Shown: one piece after another, positions 33,260 through 42,602 of the stretch
How positions within the stretch are numbered: position 1 is the first letter of the stretch
Layout: the number at the start of each line of letters is the position of its first letter
NCBI RefSeq assembly: GCF_019931575.1
Contig: NZ_CP082923.1
Location: 5,109,282-5,173,281 of the forward strand
Direction of reading: 5' to 3'
DNA from: Caulobacter segnis
Lineage (GTDB): Bacteria; Pseudomonadota; Alphaproteobacteria; Caulobacterales; Caulobacteraceae
Length of the DNA: 64,000 nt
Notes under the pieces: generated by a model
What the model saw: only the letters and a program-made list of their open reading frames with translations
What the model was told of the DNA's origin: nothing
The model's database searches: none
Program-made: the position numbers and the translations under genes

Positions 33260-34117
33260 ATGGTCGACGTCCTGATCCTGGTCCCCGCCCGCGACGAACC
33301 GCGCTTCGCCGACAGCTGGCGCCCGCTGTTCGAGCGCCTGGCGACGCCGCTGCGCGCCCGGGGACTGAGCGTCGCGGCCCAGCCGTGGACAGACGCGATC
33401 GACAAGGACGGGGCGCGCCTGGTCATGCCGTTGCTGGCCTGGGGCTATCACGGCCGCGAGACCGAGTGGTTCGCGCTGCTGGACGGGCTGGAGCGCGACG
33501 GCATCCGCGTGGCCAATCCGGCGTCGGTGATGCGCTGGAACTCGATCAAGACCTACCTGGTCGAGCTGGCCGGCAAGGGCGCGCCCGTCGTGCCGACCCA
33601 CACCCACGACCGGCTGACGGACGCGGCCGTCCAGGCCGCCTTCGACGCCTTCGGGGTCGACGAGGTGGTGGTCAAGCCGCAGATGTCCGGCGGCTCGCAC
33701 GAGACCATCCGCGTCAAGCGCCACGGCTCTCTCGAGGGCGGCCCCAGCGGTCCGGCCCTGATCCAGCCGTTCCTGCCGGCGGTGGGCGAGGAGGGCGAGC
33801 TGTCGCTGTTCTATTTCGACGGCCATTTCAGCCACGCCGTGACCAAGGTCGCGGTGGAGGGCGACTTCCGCGTCCAGCCGCAGTTCGGCGGCCAGGTCAG
33901 CGAGATCGCTCCCGAGCCCGAAGCCCTGCGCGCGGCCGAGATGGTGCTGGAGGCGGCCGGCGCGCCGCTGACCTACGCCCGCGTCGACCTCATCCGGGGC
34001 CTGGAGCATACGCCGCAGCTGATGGAGCTGGAGGTGATCGAGCCGGATCTCTTCCTGCAGCACGCCCACGACGGCGGCGCGGCCTTCGCGGCGGCGGTGG
34101 TGAGGGCGGTCGGGTAG
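33260..34117 (+). CDS. ATP-grasp domain protein
   Basis: 285 residues. The order resembles ATP-grasp ligases: nucleotide-binding lobe with VVVKPQMSGGSHETIRVK (cited as VVKPQMSGGSH), then an ELEVIEPDLFL metal-binding stretch. No signal. The substrate is unknown; similar alphaproteobacterial proteins were called glutathione-synthetase-like. ATG 33260 lies after a GAGTGAG ribosome-binding site; TTG 33248 is in frame. It is divergent from adenosine kinase. Confidence 0.8.
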   Translation: MVDVLILVPARDEPRFADSWRPLFERLATPLRARGLSVAAQPWTDAIDKDGARLVMPLLAWGYHGRETEWFALLDGLERDGIRVANPASVMRWNSIKTYLVELAGKGAPVVPTHTHDRLTDAAVQAAFDAFGVDEVVVKPQMSGGSHETIRVKRHGSLEGGPSGPALIQPFLPAVGEEGELSLFYFDGHFSHAVTKVAVEGDFRVQPQFGGQVSEIAPEPEALRAAEMVLEAAGAPLTYARVDLIRGLEHTPQLMELEVIEPDLFLQHAHDGGAAFAAAVVRAVG

Positions 34118-34145
34118 ACATCCCCCTGGGGATAGGATTCTGAGC

Positions 34146-34841
34146 CTAAGCCCCCAGGAACAGCTCCCGCGACGGGCACAGGTCGCTGATCTTGCAGATC
34201 TCGCACTTGGGCTTGCGGGCCACGCAGACATAGCGCCCGTGCAGGATCAGCCAGTGGTGCGCCCGGGTCTGGTAGGGCGGGGGCACGATCCGCATCAGGT
34301 CCTGCTCGACCGCGTCGGGGGTCTTGCCGGCCGACAGCTTCAGCCGGTGCGAGACGCGGAAGACGTGGGTGTCGACGGCGATGGCCGGTTCGATGTCCAG
34401 CTCGTTCAGCACCACGCTGGCGGTCTTGCGGCCCACGCCGGGCAGGGCCTCGAGGTCGGCGCGGTTCAGCGGGACCTGGCCGCCGTGCTTGTCCATCAGG
34501 ATGTGAGCGGCGGCGATGACGTTCTTGGCCTTGGTGCGGAACAGGCCGATCGAGGCGATGTACTTGATCAGCCCCTCTTCCCCGAGCTCCAGCATCTTCT
34601 CGGCGCTGTCGGCCACCTGGAACAGCGGGCCGGTGGCCTTGTTGACCTGGACGTCGGTGGCCTGGGCCGACAGGGCCACGGCGGTGACCAGCTCGTAGGG
34701 GTTGGCGTAGTTCAGCTCGGTCTTGGGATGCAGCTCCAGGCTCTCGAAGCGCTCGAACAGGATCTCGACCCGCTCGCGTTCCGCGGGGCTGATCCGCTTG
34801 GCGGTCGGTTTCTTCTTCTTGGCGAGGATGGGCTTGGCCAT
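34146..34841 (-). CDS. nth: Endonuclease III (Nth)
   Basis: 231 residues. Bifunctional DNA glycosylase/AP lyase for oxidised pyrimidines. The helix-hairpin-helix LPGVGRKTA with the catalytic lysine, VDTHVFRVSHRL with the catalytic aspartate, and the C-terminal [4Fe-4S] ligands C206, C213, C216, C222 are all visible. N-terminus has a lysine-rich tail. ATG 34841 or 34853 can start it. Divergent from the DUF2244 gene. Confidence 0.95.
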   Translation of the reverse strand: MAKPILAKKKKPTAKRISPAERERVEILFERFESLELHPKTELNYANPYELVTAVALSAQATDVQVNKATGPLFQVADSAEKMLELGEEGLIKYIASIGLFRTKAKNVIAAAHILMDKHGGQVPLNRADLEALPGVGRKTASVVLNELDIEPAIAVDTHVFRVSHRLKLSAGKTPDAVEQDLMRIVPPPYQTRAHHWLILHGRYVCVARKPKCEICKISDLCPSRELFLGA

Positions 34842-34924
34842 GGCGCGGACCATGCCGTGATGCGCCTGAAACGCCAAGAAGGACGGCTCGCCAAGCGCGG
34901 GGCGCGGTCTTAAATTCAGCCTCC

Positions 34925-35401
34925 ATGGCTCTGCCGATCTACATGGACCGCGTGATCGCGCCGCATCGCTCACTGAGCCCGCAGGGCGCGGCGGTGCTGC
35001 TGGGCGTGATGATGGCGTTCAACGCGCTGGTGGCGATCTTCCTGCTGGTCGTTGGCGCGCCGCCGGTGCTGCCGTTCCTGGGGCTGGACGTCCTGGCCCT
35101 GTGGCTGGCGTTGCGAGCCAGCGACCGCGCCGCCCGCCGGGTCGAGCGGGTCCAGGTCACCGCCGAGGCCGTCACGGTCAGCCGCGAGGACGAGAAGGGC
35201 GCGCGCACGGTCTGGACCTCGCCGACCGCCTTCACCCGCGTGGGCGTCGACCATCCGGGCGAGCACGAGATCCGCGTGCGGCTGATGATCCACCGCCGAC
35301 GCCTGACCCTGGCCCGCTCGCTGGGCCCGGACGAGCGGATGAGCTTCGCGGGCGACCTGCAGGACGCCATCCGCGCCGCCCGCAACGAGCGCTGGTCATG
35401 A
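34925..35401 (+). CDS. DUF2244 membrane protein
   Basis: 158 residues. Two adjacent transmembrane helices (about residues 22-60) and a small cytoplasmic beta domain with VTVSREDEKG and RLTLARSLGPDERMSFAGDL (short pieces cited), the DUF2244 pattern of integral membrane proteins common in alphaproteobacteria. The role is unknown. The stop is 43 bp before the ada-like gene. Confidence 0.8.
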   Translation: MALPIYMDRVIAPHRSLSPQGAAVLLGVMMAFNALVAIFLLVVGAPPVLPFLGLDVLALWLALRASDRAARRVERVQVTAEAVTVSREDEKGARTVWTSPTAFTRVGVDHPGEHEIRVRLMIHRRRLTLARSLGPDERMSFAGDLQDAIRAARNERWS

Positions 35402-35444
35402 CAGCAAGAACCGGGCGGACGCCGTTATCCGAGGGCCGTAGCCT

Positions 35445-36362
35445 ATGAGCATGGCATACGACGCATCCCCTCTCGCGAGCGCGATCCCCGAGGCGGCCAG
35501 CCAGGAGCTGGTCCGTCTGGCCGAACGCTCGGTCGACTACCACCGCATGGCCCGGGCGCTGGACTGGCTGGCCGAGCGGTGGTCGGATCATCCCTCGCTG
35601 GACGAGGCGGCCCAGGCCGTGGGCCTGTCGCCGTTCCACTTCCAGCGCATCTTCACCCGCTGGGCCGGGGTCAGTCCCAAGAGCTTCGTCTCGGCCATCG
35701 CCCACGCCGAGGCCCGGCGCTCGCTGGAGGCCGGCGGCACGGTGCTGGACGCGGCCTTCGACGCCGGCCTGTCGGGGCCTTCGCGGCTGCACGACCTGTT
35801 CATCGCCCAGGAGGCGGCGACGCCGGGCGAGGTGCGCCGGCGCGGGGCGGGCATGCGGCTGCGCTGGGGCTGGGCCCCGACGCCGTTCGGCAAGGGCCTG
35901 TTCGTGATGGCCGATCGCGGCCTGGCGGGCCTGGCCTTTTCGGACGGTGACGACGCGTCGACCTTCGCCGACATGCATCGCCGCTTCCCGGCCGCCGACT
36001 GGACCCGCGACGACATGGCCGCCCAGGCCACCGCCCTGCACGCTTTCGCGCGCGGCGGGGGCGCGGGCGGGGAGGGGCCGCTGCCGGTGGTGCTGATCGG
36101 CTCGCCGTTCCACATCCAGGTCTGGAAGGCGCTCTTGAACATCCCGGCGGGCGAGACGGCCACCTACGGCCAGGTCGCCGGCTGGGCCGGCAAGCCCAAG
36201 GCCTTCCAGGCCACCGGCGGCGCCATCGGGGCCAACCCGATCTCCCTGCTGATCCCCTGCCACCGCGCCATCGCCAAGAGCGGCAAGCTGACCGGCTACC
36301 ACTGGGGCCTGGCCCGCAAGGCCGCGATCCTGGGCATGGAGGCGGTGGCGAAGGCGGGGTGA
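35445..36362 (+). CDS. Ada-like AraC/methylguanine-DNA methyltransferase fusion
   Basis: 305 residues. An AraC helix-turn-helix (LDEAAQAVGLSPFHFQRIF) is fused to the methyltransferase domain with active site PCHR (C272). It lacks the N-terminal Ada phosphotriester domain that senses methylation in E. coli Ada, so it is a shortened Ada as in many alphaproteobacteria. It would repair O6-methylguanine and might also regulate genes. Start ATG 35445. Confidence 0.9.
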   Translation: MSMAYDASPLASAIPEAASQELVRLAERSVDYHRMARALDWLAERWSDHPSLDEAAQAVGLSPFHFQRIFTRWAGVSPKSFVSAIAHAEARRSLEAGGTVLDAAFDAGLSGPSRLHDLFIAQEAATPGEVRRRGAGMRLRWGWAPTPFGKGLFVMADRGLAGLAFSDGDDASTFADMHRRFPAADWTRDDMAAQATALHAFARGGGAGGEGPLPVVLIGSPFHIQVWKALLNIPAGETATYGQVAGWAGKPKAFQATGGAIGANPISLLIPCHRAIAKSGKLTGYHWGLARKAAILGMEAVAKAG

Positions 36363-36365
36363 GAA

Positions 36366-36389
36366 ATCCTCCTCCGCTAGGGGGAGGAT
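36366..36389. terminator. Small hairpin between ada-like gene and hslU
   Basis: ATCCTCC (36366-36372) and GGAGGAT (36383-36389) pair across a 10-base loop, with no U-rich tail. It may serve as a weak bidirectional terminator between convergent genes. Confidence 0.5.
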
Positions 36390-36395
36390 CTTGGT

Positions 36396-37687
<1,292 letters not shown>

Positions 37688-37691
<4 letters not shown>

Positions 37692-38542
37692 CGGTCGTTG
37701 ATCAGGGTCTCGAAGATCAGGCGCCAGCCTTCCGGCCGCCTTTGCCAGACATGCATATAGTGGGCCTGGACGGAATTTTGACCTGTCTCGCGCCCCATTC
37801 CGTTCCAACTGGCCTCGCCATGGGTCCAGACAAGGTCGCCGGCGCGGGACGCCCCGCCGCCGCGCAAGGTCAGGGACATGGTCGCCGGACGGGCCGCCAG
37901 GCGTTCGTCCAGTGCGGTCGGGGTCAGGGTCCGGGTCCCGCGCGGGCCCAGCAGGCGCGCGTCTGTCGACAGCGCTGCCCTGTAGGCGTCGGTCGCGCTT
38001 CGTTGAGCCGCCTGGCTCAGCGTCGTCTCGGCCCCGCGTACGGCGTCGAAAGCCTTGGCGGGCGCGGCCTCGCCGAGCGCCGACGCCGGGCCGATGACCG
38101 CCGGGGTCTCTGGGCCTGGCGCGGAGACCGCGTCCGCCGCGCCGCCGCCGTCATAGATCCAGCGCCACCGGCCGTCGGCGTCCTTGCGCCAGATGCTGGC
38201 GTACCAGGCCGCGCGCCTGCCGTCGTAGGCGGCCGGACCGATCGACAGGCCAAGATCCCCCGACCGAGCGGCGACCACCCAGGCCGGCCACCATTCCAGC
38301 TTGGGCTCGCCCTGGCCCGAGCGGGCGCCATAGGCCGCCTTGGCGCTGACCGGGGCCGGCTCGAAGACGATGGCGTCGTCGGCCATGTGCTTCAGGAACG
38401 AGCCCCGGACGCCCATCGTCAGTCCGTCGGCGGCAAAGGCGCGCTCGGCCGCCTCGATCTGGGCGGCGGGTGTCTGGGATGCGGCTTGAGCGGCCGGGGC
38501 GGTGATCAGCGCAAGGCTGGCGATCAGAATGGCTTTGAGCAT
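37688..38542 (-). CDS. Secreted SnoaL/NTF2-like domain protein
   Basis: 284 residues. Signal peptide ending at AQA, then two repeated nuclear-transport-factor-2-like parts (AIEAAERAFAADGL... and ...YMHVWQRRPEGWRLIFETL; cited in parts). DUF4440-type domains in secreted Caulobacter proteins have no assigned function. It sits between hslV and hslU and its ATGA overlaps the hslU start, an unusual insertion. Start ATG 38542. Confidence 0.75.
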
Positions 38543-38626
38543 GGCAGGATCCTCCCGACGCCTAGCCAAGCGCCGGGAAATTTTGCCGCGCACCCCGTTT
38601 GCGACGAAAGCCTACGCGGCTTCGCC

Positions 38627-39190
38627 CTAGAGGACTTCCACCGTCAGGTTGCCATTGGTGTAGACGCAGATCTCGGCGGCGATGGCCATCGCCTTGCGGG
38701 CGATGTCCTCGGCCGAAAGGTCCTGTTCGATCAAGGCCTTGCCGGCCGCCAGGGCGTAGTTGCCGCCCGAGCCGATCGCCGCGACGGCATTGCCGTCGGC
38801 GCTCTCGCCCGGTTCCAGCACGTCGCCGACGCCGGTGACGGTGTAGATGGCGGTCTTGTCGGCCACCAGCAGCATGGCCTCCAGCTTGCGCAGGTAGCGG
38901 TCGGTGCGCCAGTCCTTGGCCAGGTCAACGCAGGCGCGGGCCAGTTGGTCGGGATACTGCTCCAGCTTGGCCTCGAGGCGCTCGATCAGGGTGAAGGCGT
39001 CGGCCGTGGCGCCGGCGAAGCCCGCGACGACCTTGCCGCCGGCCAGGCGTCGCACCTTGCGGGCGTTGCCCTTGACGACGGTTGGGCCCATGGAGACCTG
39101 TCCGTCGCCGGCGATCACGGTCTGTCCGTTCTTGCGCACCGCCAGAATGGTCGTGCCGTGCCAGTCGGGGAAGGAATTGCTGCTTTGCAT
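38627..39190 (-). CDS. hslV: ATP-dependent protease proteolytic subunit HslV
   Basis: 187 residues. HslV is a threonine protease related to the proteasome beta subunit. The nucleophile is Thr13 in WHGTTILAVRK, so the 12-residue propeptide is removed. DGQVSMGPTVVKGNARKVRR (cited as VVKGNARKVRR) and GSGGNYALAAGKAL are intact. Start ATG 39190 is close to the divergent moeB-like gene (41 bp). Confidence 0.95.
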   Translation of the reverse strand: MQSSNSFPDWHGTTILAVRKNGQTVIAGDGQVSMGPTVVKGNARKVRRLAGGKVVAGFAGATADAFTLIERLEAKLEQYPDQLARACVDLAKDWRTDRYLRKLEAMLLVADKTAIYTVTGVGDVLEPGESADGNAVAAIGSGGNYALAAGKALIEQDLSAEDIARKAMAIAAEICVYTNGNLTVEVL

Positions 39191-39231
39191 GGCTTCGCAT
39201 GTGGCGAGGCCGGGCCGGAGGGTCAAGCGCC

Positions 39232-39984
39232 ATGAGTTTTTCGCCCAGGTCCTTTTCAGAGGCCGAAGTCGAGCGCTACGCCCGCCATCTGGTCCTGCGC
39301 GAGGTTGGCGGCCCCGGCCAGCAGAAGCTGCAGGCCGCGCGGGTGCTGGTGGTCGGGGCCGGCGGCCTGGGCGCGCCGGCCTCGCTGTACCTGGCGGCGG
39401 CGGGGGTGGGGACCATCGGCCTGGTCGATCCGGACACGGTGTCGCTGTCGAACCTGCAGCGCCAGGTGCTGTACGCCACCGCCGATGTCGGCCGGCCCAA
39501 GGTCGAGGCCGCCGTCGAGCGGCTATCGGCCCTGAACCCGCACACCGCGGTCGAGACCCATCCGGTATGGCTGGACGCCGCCAACGCCGGCGACATCGTC
39601 TCGCGGTATGACCTCATCCTGGACGGCACCGACGACTTTTCCACCCGCTTCGCCGTCAGCGACGCCTGCCTGGCCCACGGCAAGCCGCTGGTCAGCGGGG
39701 CCCTGGGCCGCTGGACTGGCCAGGTCGGGGTGTTCCACGGCCAGCCCTGCTATCGCTGCCTGGTGCCCGAGGTCCCGCCGGACGCCGAGACCTGCGCCCT
39801 CGTGGGCGTGGTCGGGGCCCTCGCCGGCGTGGTCGGGTCGATGATGGCGCTGGAGGCGGTCAAGCTGGTGACCGGCGCGGGCCAGCCCTTGTCGGGCAAG
39901 CTTCTGATCTATGACGCCCTGGCGGCCGAAACCCGTACGGTGCGGATCGGGGCCGATCCCCATTGTCCGGCGTGCGGTGCTTGA
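39232..39984 (+). CDS. ThiF/MoeB/HesA-family adenylyltransferase
   Basis: 250 residues. E1-like enzyme that adenylates the C-terminus of MoaD or ThiS. ATP-binding VVGAGGLGAP, DGTDDF, and the catalytic cysteine in ETCALVGVVG. Zinc cysteines are in CYRCL and CPACGA. No rhodanese domain. It is more like MoeB than ThiF by size and zinc site, but which partner it uses is unknown because neither moaD nor thiS is nearby. Confidence 0.88.
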   Translation: MSFSPRSFSEAEVERYARHLVLREVGGPGQQKLQAARVLVVGAGGLGAPASLYLAAAGVGTIGLVDPDTVSLSNLQRQVLYATADVGRPKVEAAVERLSALNPHTAVETHPVWLDAANAGDIVSRYDLILDGTDDFSTRFAVSDACLAHGKPLVSGALGRWTGQVGVFHGQPCYRCLVPEVPPDAETCALVGVVGALAGVVGSMMALEAVKLVTGAGQPLSGKLLIYDALAAETRTVRIGADPHCPACGA

Positions 39985-39985
39985 C

Positions 39986-40016
39986 GAAGTTGAAAGAACG
40001 TCGTTCGTTCAACTTC
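39986..40016 (+). terminator. Hairpin after the moeB-like gene
   Basis: GAAGTTGAA (39986-39994) pairs with TTCAACTTC (40008-40016); inside, GAAC-GTC-GTTC pairs again. It could be a terminator, though it lacks a U tract, or a regulatory element upstream of the hydrolase gene. The core is like the hairpin after rpsT. Confidence 0.5.
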
Positions 40017-40051
40017 CGGGATAGGCTATCCCGAGCGTCGGGGAGGGCGGC

Positions 40052-41005
40052 ATGAAGACGCTGGCGCGCGGTCTGGCGACCGCTCTGTTGCTGATCGTCG
40101 TGCTGGCGACGGTCGGCTGGCTGCTGATGCGACGACCGGACATACCCTACGCAACGCTCGAAGCGCGGTATGGCTATGCGGATTCCCGTTACATGGACCT
40201 GCCGGACGGGGTGCGGGCCCACTATCGCGACCTTGGCCCGCGCGACGCGCCGGTCATTGTCCTGGTGCACGGCTTCGCGGCCTCGACCCATGCCTGGGAC
40301 GGCTGGGCCAAGCCGCTGTCCCAGGACTATCGCGTGGTCATGCTGGACCTGCCGGGCCACGGCCTGACGCGCACCAGCGACCACTATGTGTTCGGCCCCG
40401 ACAGCCTGGAGGCCGCGGTCGACGGCGTGACCCGGGGGCTGGGCCTGACACGCTTCACCCTGGTGGGCCACTCCATGGGCGGGGAGGTGGCCTGGACCTA
40501 TGCGCTGGACCACGCCGACCGCGTCCAGCGCCTGGTCCTGATCGACGCCGCCGGCTGGCCGAACGAGGGCCTCGGCGGCGGCATGGTCTTCAAGTTCCTG
40601 TCCAATCCGGTCGGCCGACGGGTGCTGAAGGAGATCGAGATCCGGCCGCTGATGACCCAGGCCCTGCGCTCGGCCTATGTCGATCCCAAGCTGGTCACCC
40701 CGGCTCTGGTCGAGCGCTATGTCGCCCTGGGCCGGGCGCCTGGCCATCGCGACATCATGCTGGGCCAGCGCCCGCGGCGCGTGGCGTCCGCGCCAGACCT
40801 GTCGGCCGTCCACGTCCCGACCCTGATCGTCTTCGGCCAGGAGGACCGCGTCATCCCGCCGGCCGACGGCCAGAAGTTCCGCCAGGCCATACCGGGCGCG
40901 ACCCTGATCCTCTATCCGGGCGTCGGCCATGTGCCGATGGAGCAGATCCCCGAGCGATCAGTCTCCGACCTGAAGGCTTGGCTGGCGGCCCATCCCGCCA
41001 AATAA
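40052..41005 (+). CDS. Membrane-anchored alpha/beta hydrolase
   Basis: 317 residues. An N-terminal hydrophobic anchor (about residues 8-26) is followed by an alpha/beta hydrolase with oxyanion motif VHGFAAS, nucleophile GHSMGG, and the catalytic His in GVGHVPMEQIPE. It is probably exported or membrane-bound with its catalytic domain in the periplasm. The substrate (esters, lipids or polymer fragments) is unknown. Confidence 0.85.
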   Translation: MKTLARGLATALLLIVVLATVGWLLMRRPDIPYATLEARYGYADSRYMDLPDGVRAHYRDLGPRDAPVIVLVHGFAASTHAWDGWAKPLSQDYRVVMLDLPGHGLTRTSDHYVFGPDSLEAAVDGVTRGLGLTRFTLVGHSMGGEVAWTYALDHADRVQRLVLIDAAGWPNEGLGGGMVFKFLSNPVGRRVLKEIEIRPLMTQALRSAYVDPKLVTPALVERYVALGRAPGHRDIMLGQRPRRVASAPDLSAVHVPTLIVFGQEDRVIPPADGQKFRQAIPGATLILYPGVGHVPMEQIPERSVSDLKAWLAAHPAK

Positions 41006-41087
41006 CGCGGTCTTCGGGATATTACGGAACAGACTCCGCCGCCGCGGCTGGCTATGCCCCCGTCATCCCAGACGGAGACATCGGGTG

Positions 41088-42602
41088 ATGAGCGGATCGC
41101 GGATCGGATTGGACAGCCTGCGGGCCAAGGTGATGTCGGCGGAGGACGCCGCCGCCCTGATCGACCCCGGCAGCACGGTCGGCATGAGCGGCTTCACGGG
41201 TTCGGGCTATCCCAAGGCCGTGCCGATGGCCCTGGCCAGCCGGATCGAGGCCGAGCACGCGGCCGGCAATCCCTTCCGCCTGCGCGTCTGGACCGGCGCC
41301 TCGACGGGGCCCGAACTGGACGGGGCCCTGGCCAAGGCCGACGGCATAGAGTTCCGACTGCCCTACAACTCCGATCCGATCGCCCGCGACAAGATCAATC
41401 GCGGCGAGATGGACTATTTCGACATGCACCTCAGCCAAGTCGCGCCGATGGCCTGGCAGGGGTTCCTGGGTCCGCTGGACACGGCGATCATCGAGGTCAG
41501 CGGCATTCGGCCCGACGGTTCGCTGATCCCGTCCTCGTCGGTGGGCAACAACAAGACCTGGATCGACCGCGCCTCGAAGGTGATCCTCGAGGTGAACCGC
41601 TGGCAGAACCCGGCGCTGGAGGGGATGCACGACATCTACTACGGCACGGCCCTGCCGCCGAACCGGGTGCCGATCCCGCTGGTCCGCCCCGACGATCGCA
41701 TCGGCGAGGCCTATTTCCGCTGCGATCCGAGCAAGGTGGTGGCGGTGGTCGAGACCGACTCCCCCGACCGCAACCTGCCGTTCGACGCCCCGGGCGAGGA
41801 CCATCGCGCCATCGCCGGCCACCTGCTGGAGTTCTTCCGCCACGAGGTCGCGCGCGGCCGCCTGCCGGCCAGCCTGCTGCCGCTGCAGTCGGGCGTGGGC
41901 AACATCGCCAACGCGGTGATGTCGGGCCTGGTCGACGGGCCGTTCGACAACCTGACCGCCTATACCGAGGTGCTGCAGGACGGGATGCTGGAGCTGATGG
42001 AGGCCGGCAAGCTGCTGACCGCCTCGGCCACCGCCTTCTCGCTCAGCCCGCAGGCCGCCGCCGCCCTGAACGCCGACATGGCCCGCTTCCGCGACCGCCT
42101 GGTGCTGCGCCCGCAGGAGATCAGCAACCACCCCGAGGTGATCCGCCGCCTGGGCTGCATCGCCATGAACGGCATGATCGAAGCCGACATCCACGGGGCG
42201 GTGAACTCGACCCACCTGATGGGCTCGCGCATCCAGAACGGCATCGGCGGCAGCGGCGACTTCGCCCGCAACGCCTATGTCTCGATCTTCATGGCCCCCT
42301 CGACGGCCAAGGGCGGCAAGATCTCGACCATCGTGCCCAAGGCCCCGCACGTCGACCACATCAACCAGGACGTCCAGATCCTGGTCACCGAACAGGGCCT
42401 GGCCGACCTGCGCGGTCTGTCGCCCCGCCAGCGGGCCGAGGTCATCATCGAGAACTGCTCGCACCCGGACTACCGCCCGGCCCTCAAGGACTACCTGGCC
42501 CGCGCCCGCCGCGACTCCTACGGCCAGCAGTCCCCGACCCTGCTGAACGAGGCCTTCGCCTGGCACCAGCGGTTCGTCGAGACGGGGGACATGAGGGGCT
42601 AG
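41088..42602 (+). CDS. Acetyl-CoA hydrolase / succinyl-CoA:acetate CoA-transferase
   Basis: 504 residues. Class I CoA-transferase family that moves CoA between acetate and succinate or hydrolyses acetyl-CoA (AarC/Ach1/Cat1). The GMSGFTGSGYPKAVP segment near residue 34 and DIHGAVNSTHLMGSRIQNGIGG and VTEQGLADLRGL (cited in parts) are hallmarks. Start ATG 41088; GTG 41085 is an alternative. Its stop overlaps that of the convergent peptidase gene (CTAG). In alphaproteobacteria it may bypass succinyl-CoA synthetase or detoxify acetate. Confidence 0.9.
   Translation: MSGSRIGLDSLRAKVMSAEDAAALIDPGSTVGMSGFTGSGYPKAVPMALASRIEAEHAAGNPFRLRVWTGASTGPELDGALAKADGIEFRLPYNSDPIARDKINRGEMDYFDMHLSQVAPMAWQGFLGPLDTAIIEVSGIRPDGSLIPSSSVGNNKTWIDRASKVILEVNRWQNPALEGMHDIYYGTALPPNRVPIPLVRPDDRIGEAYFRCDPSKVVAVVETDSPDRNLPFDAPGEDHRAIAGHLLEFFRHEVARGRLPASLLPLQSGVGNIANAVMSGLVDGPFDNLTAYTEVLQDGMLELMEAGKLLTASATAFSLSPQAAAALNADMARFRDRLVLRPQEISNHPEVIRRLGCIAMNGMIEADIHGAVNSTHLMGSRIQNGIGGSGDFARNAYVSIFMAPSTAKGGKISTIVPKAPHVDHINQDVQILVTEQGLADLRGLSPRQRAEVIIENCSHPDYRPALKDYLARARRDSYGQQSPTLLNEAFAWHQRFVETGDMRG

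Noticed and set aside
34121..34140. Short palindrome ATCCCCCTGGGGAT between the ATP-grasp gene and nth
   Set aside because: Only about 6 bp per arm with no loop or T tract; too weak to call a terminator.
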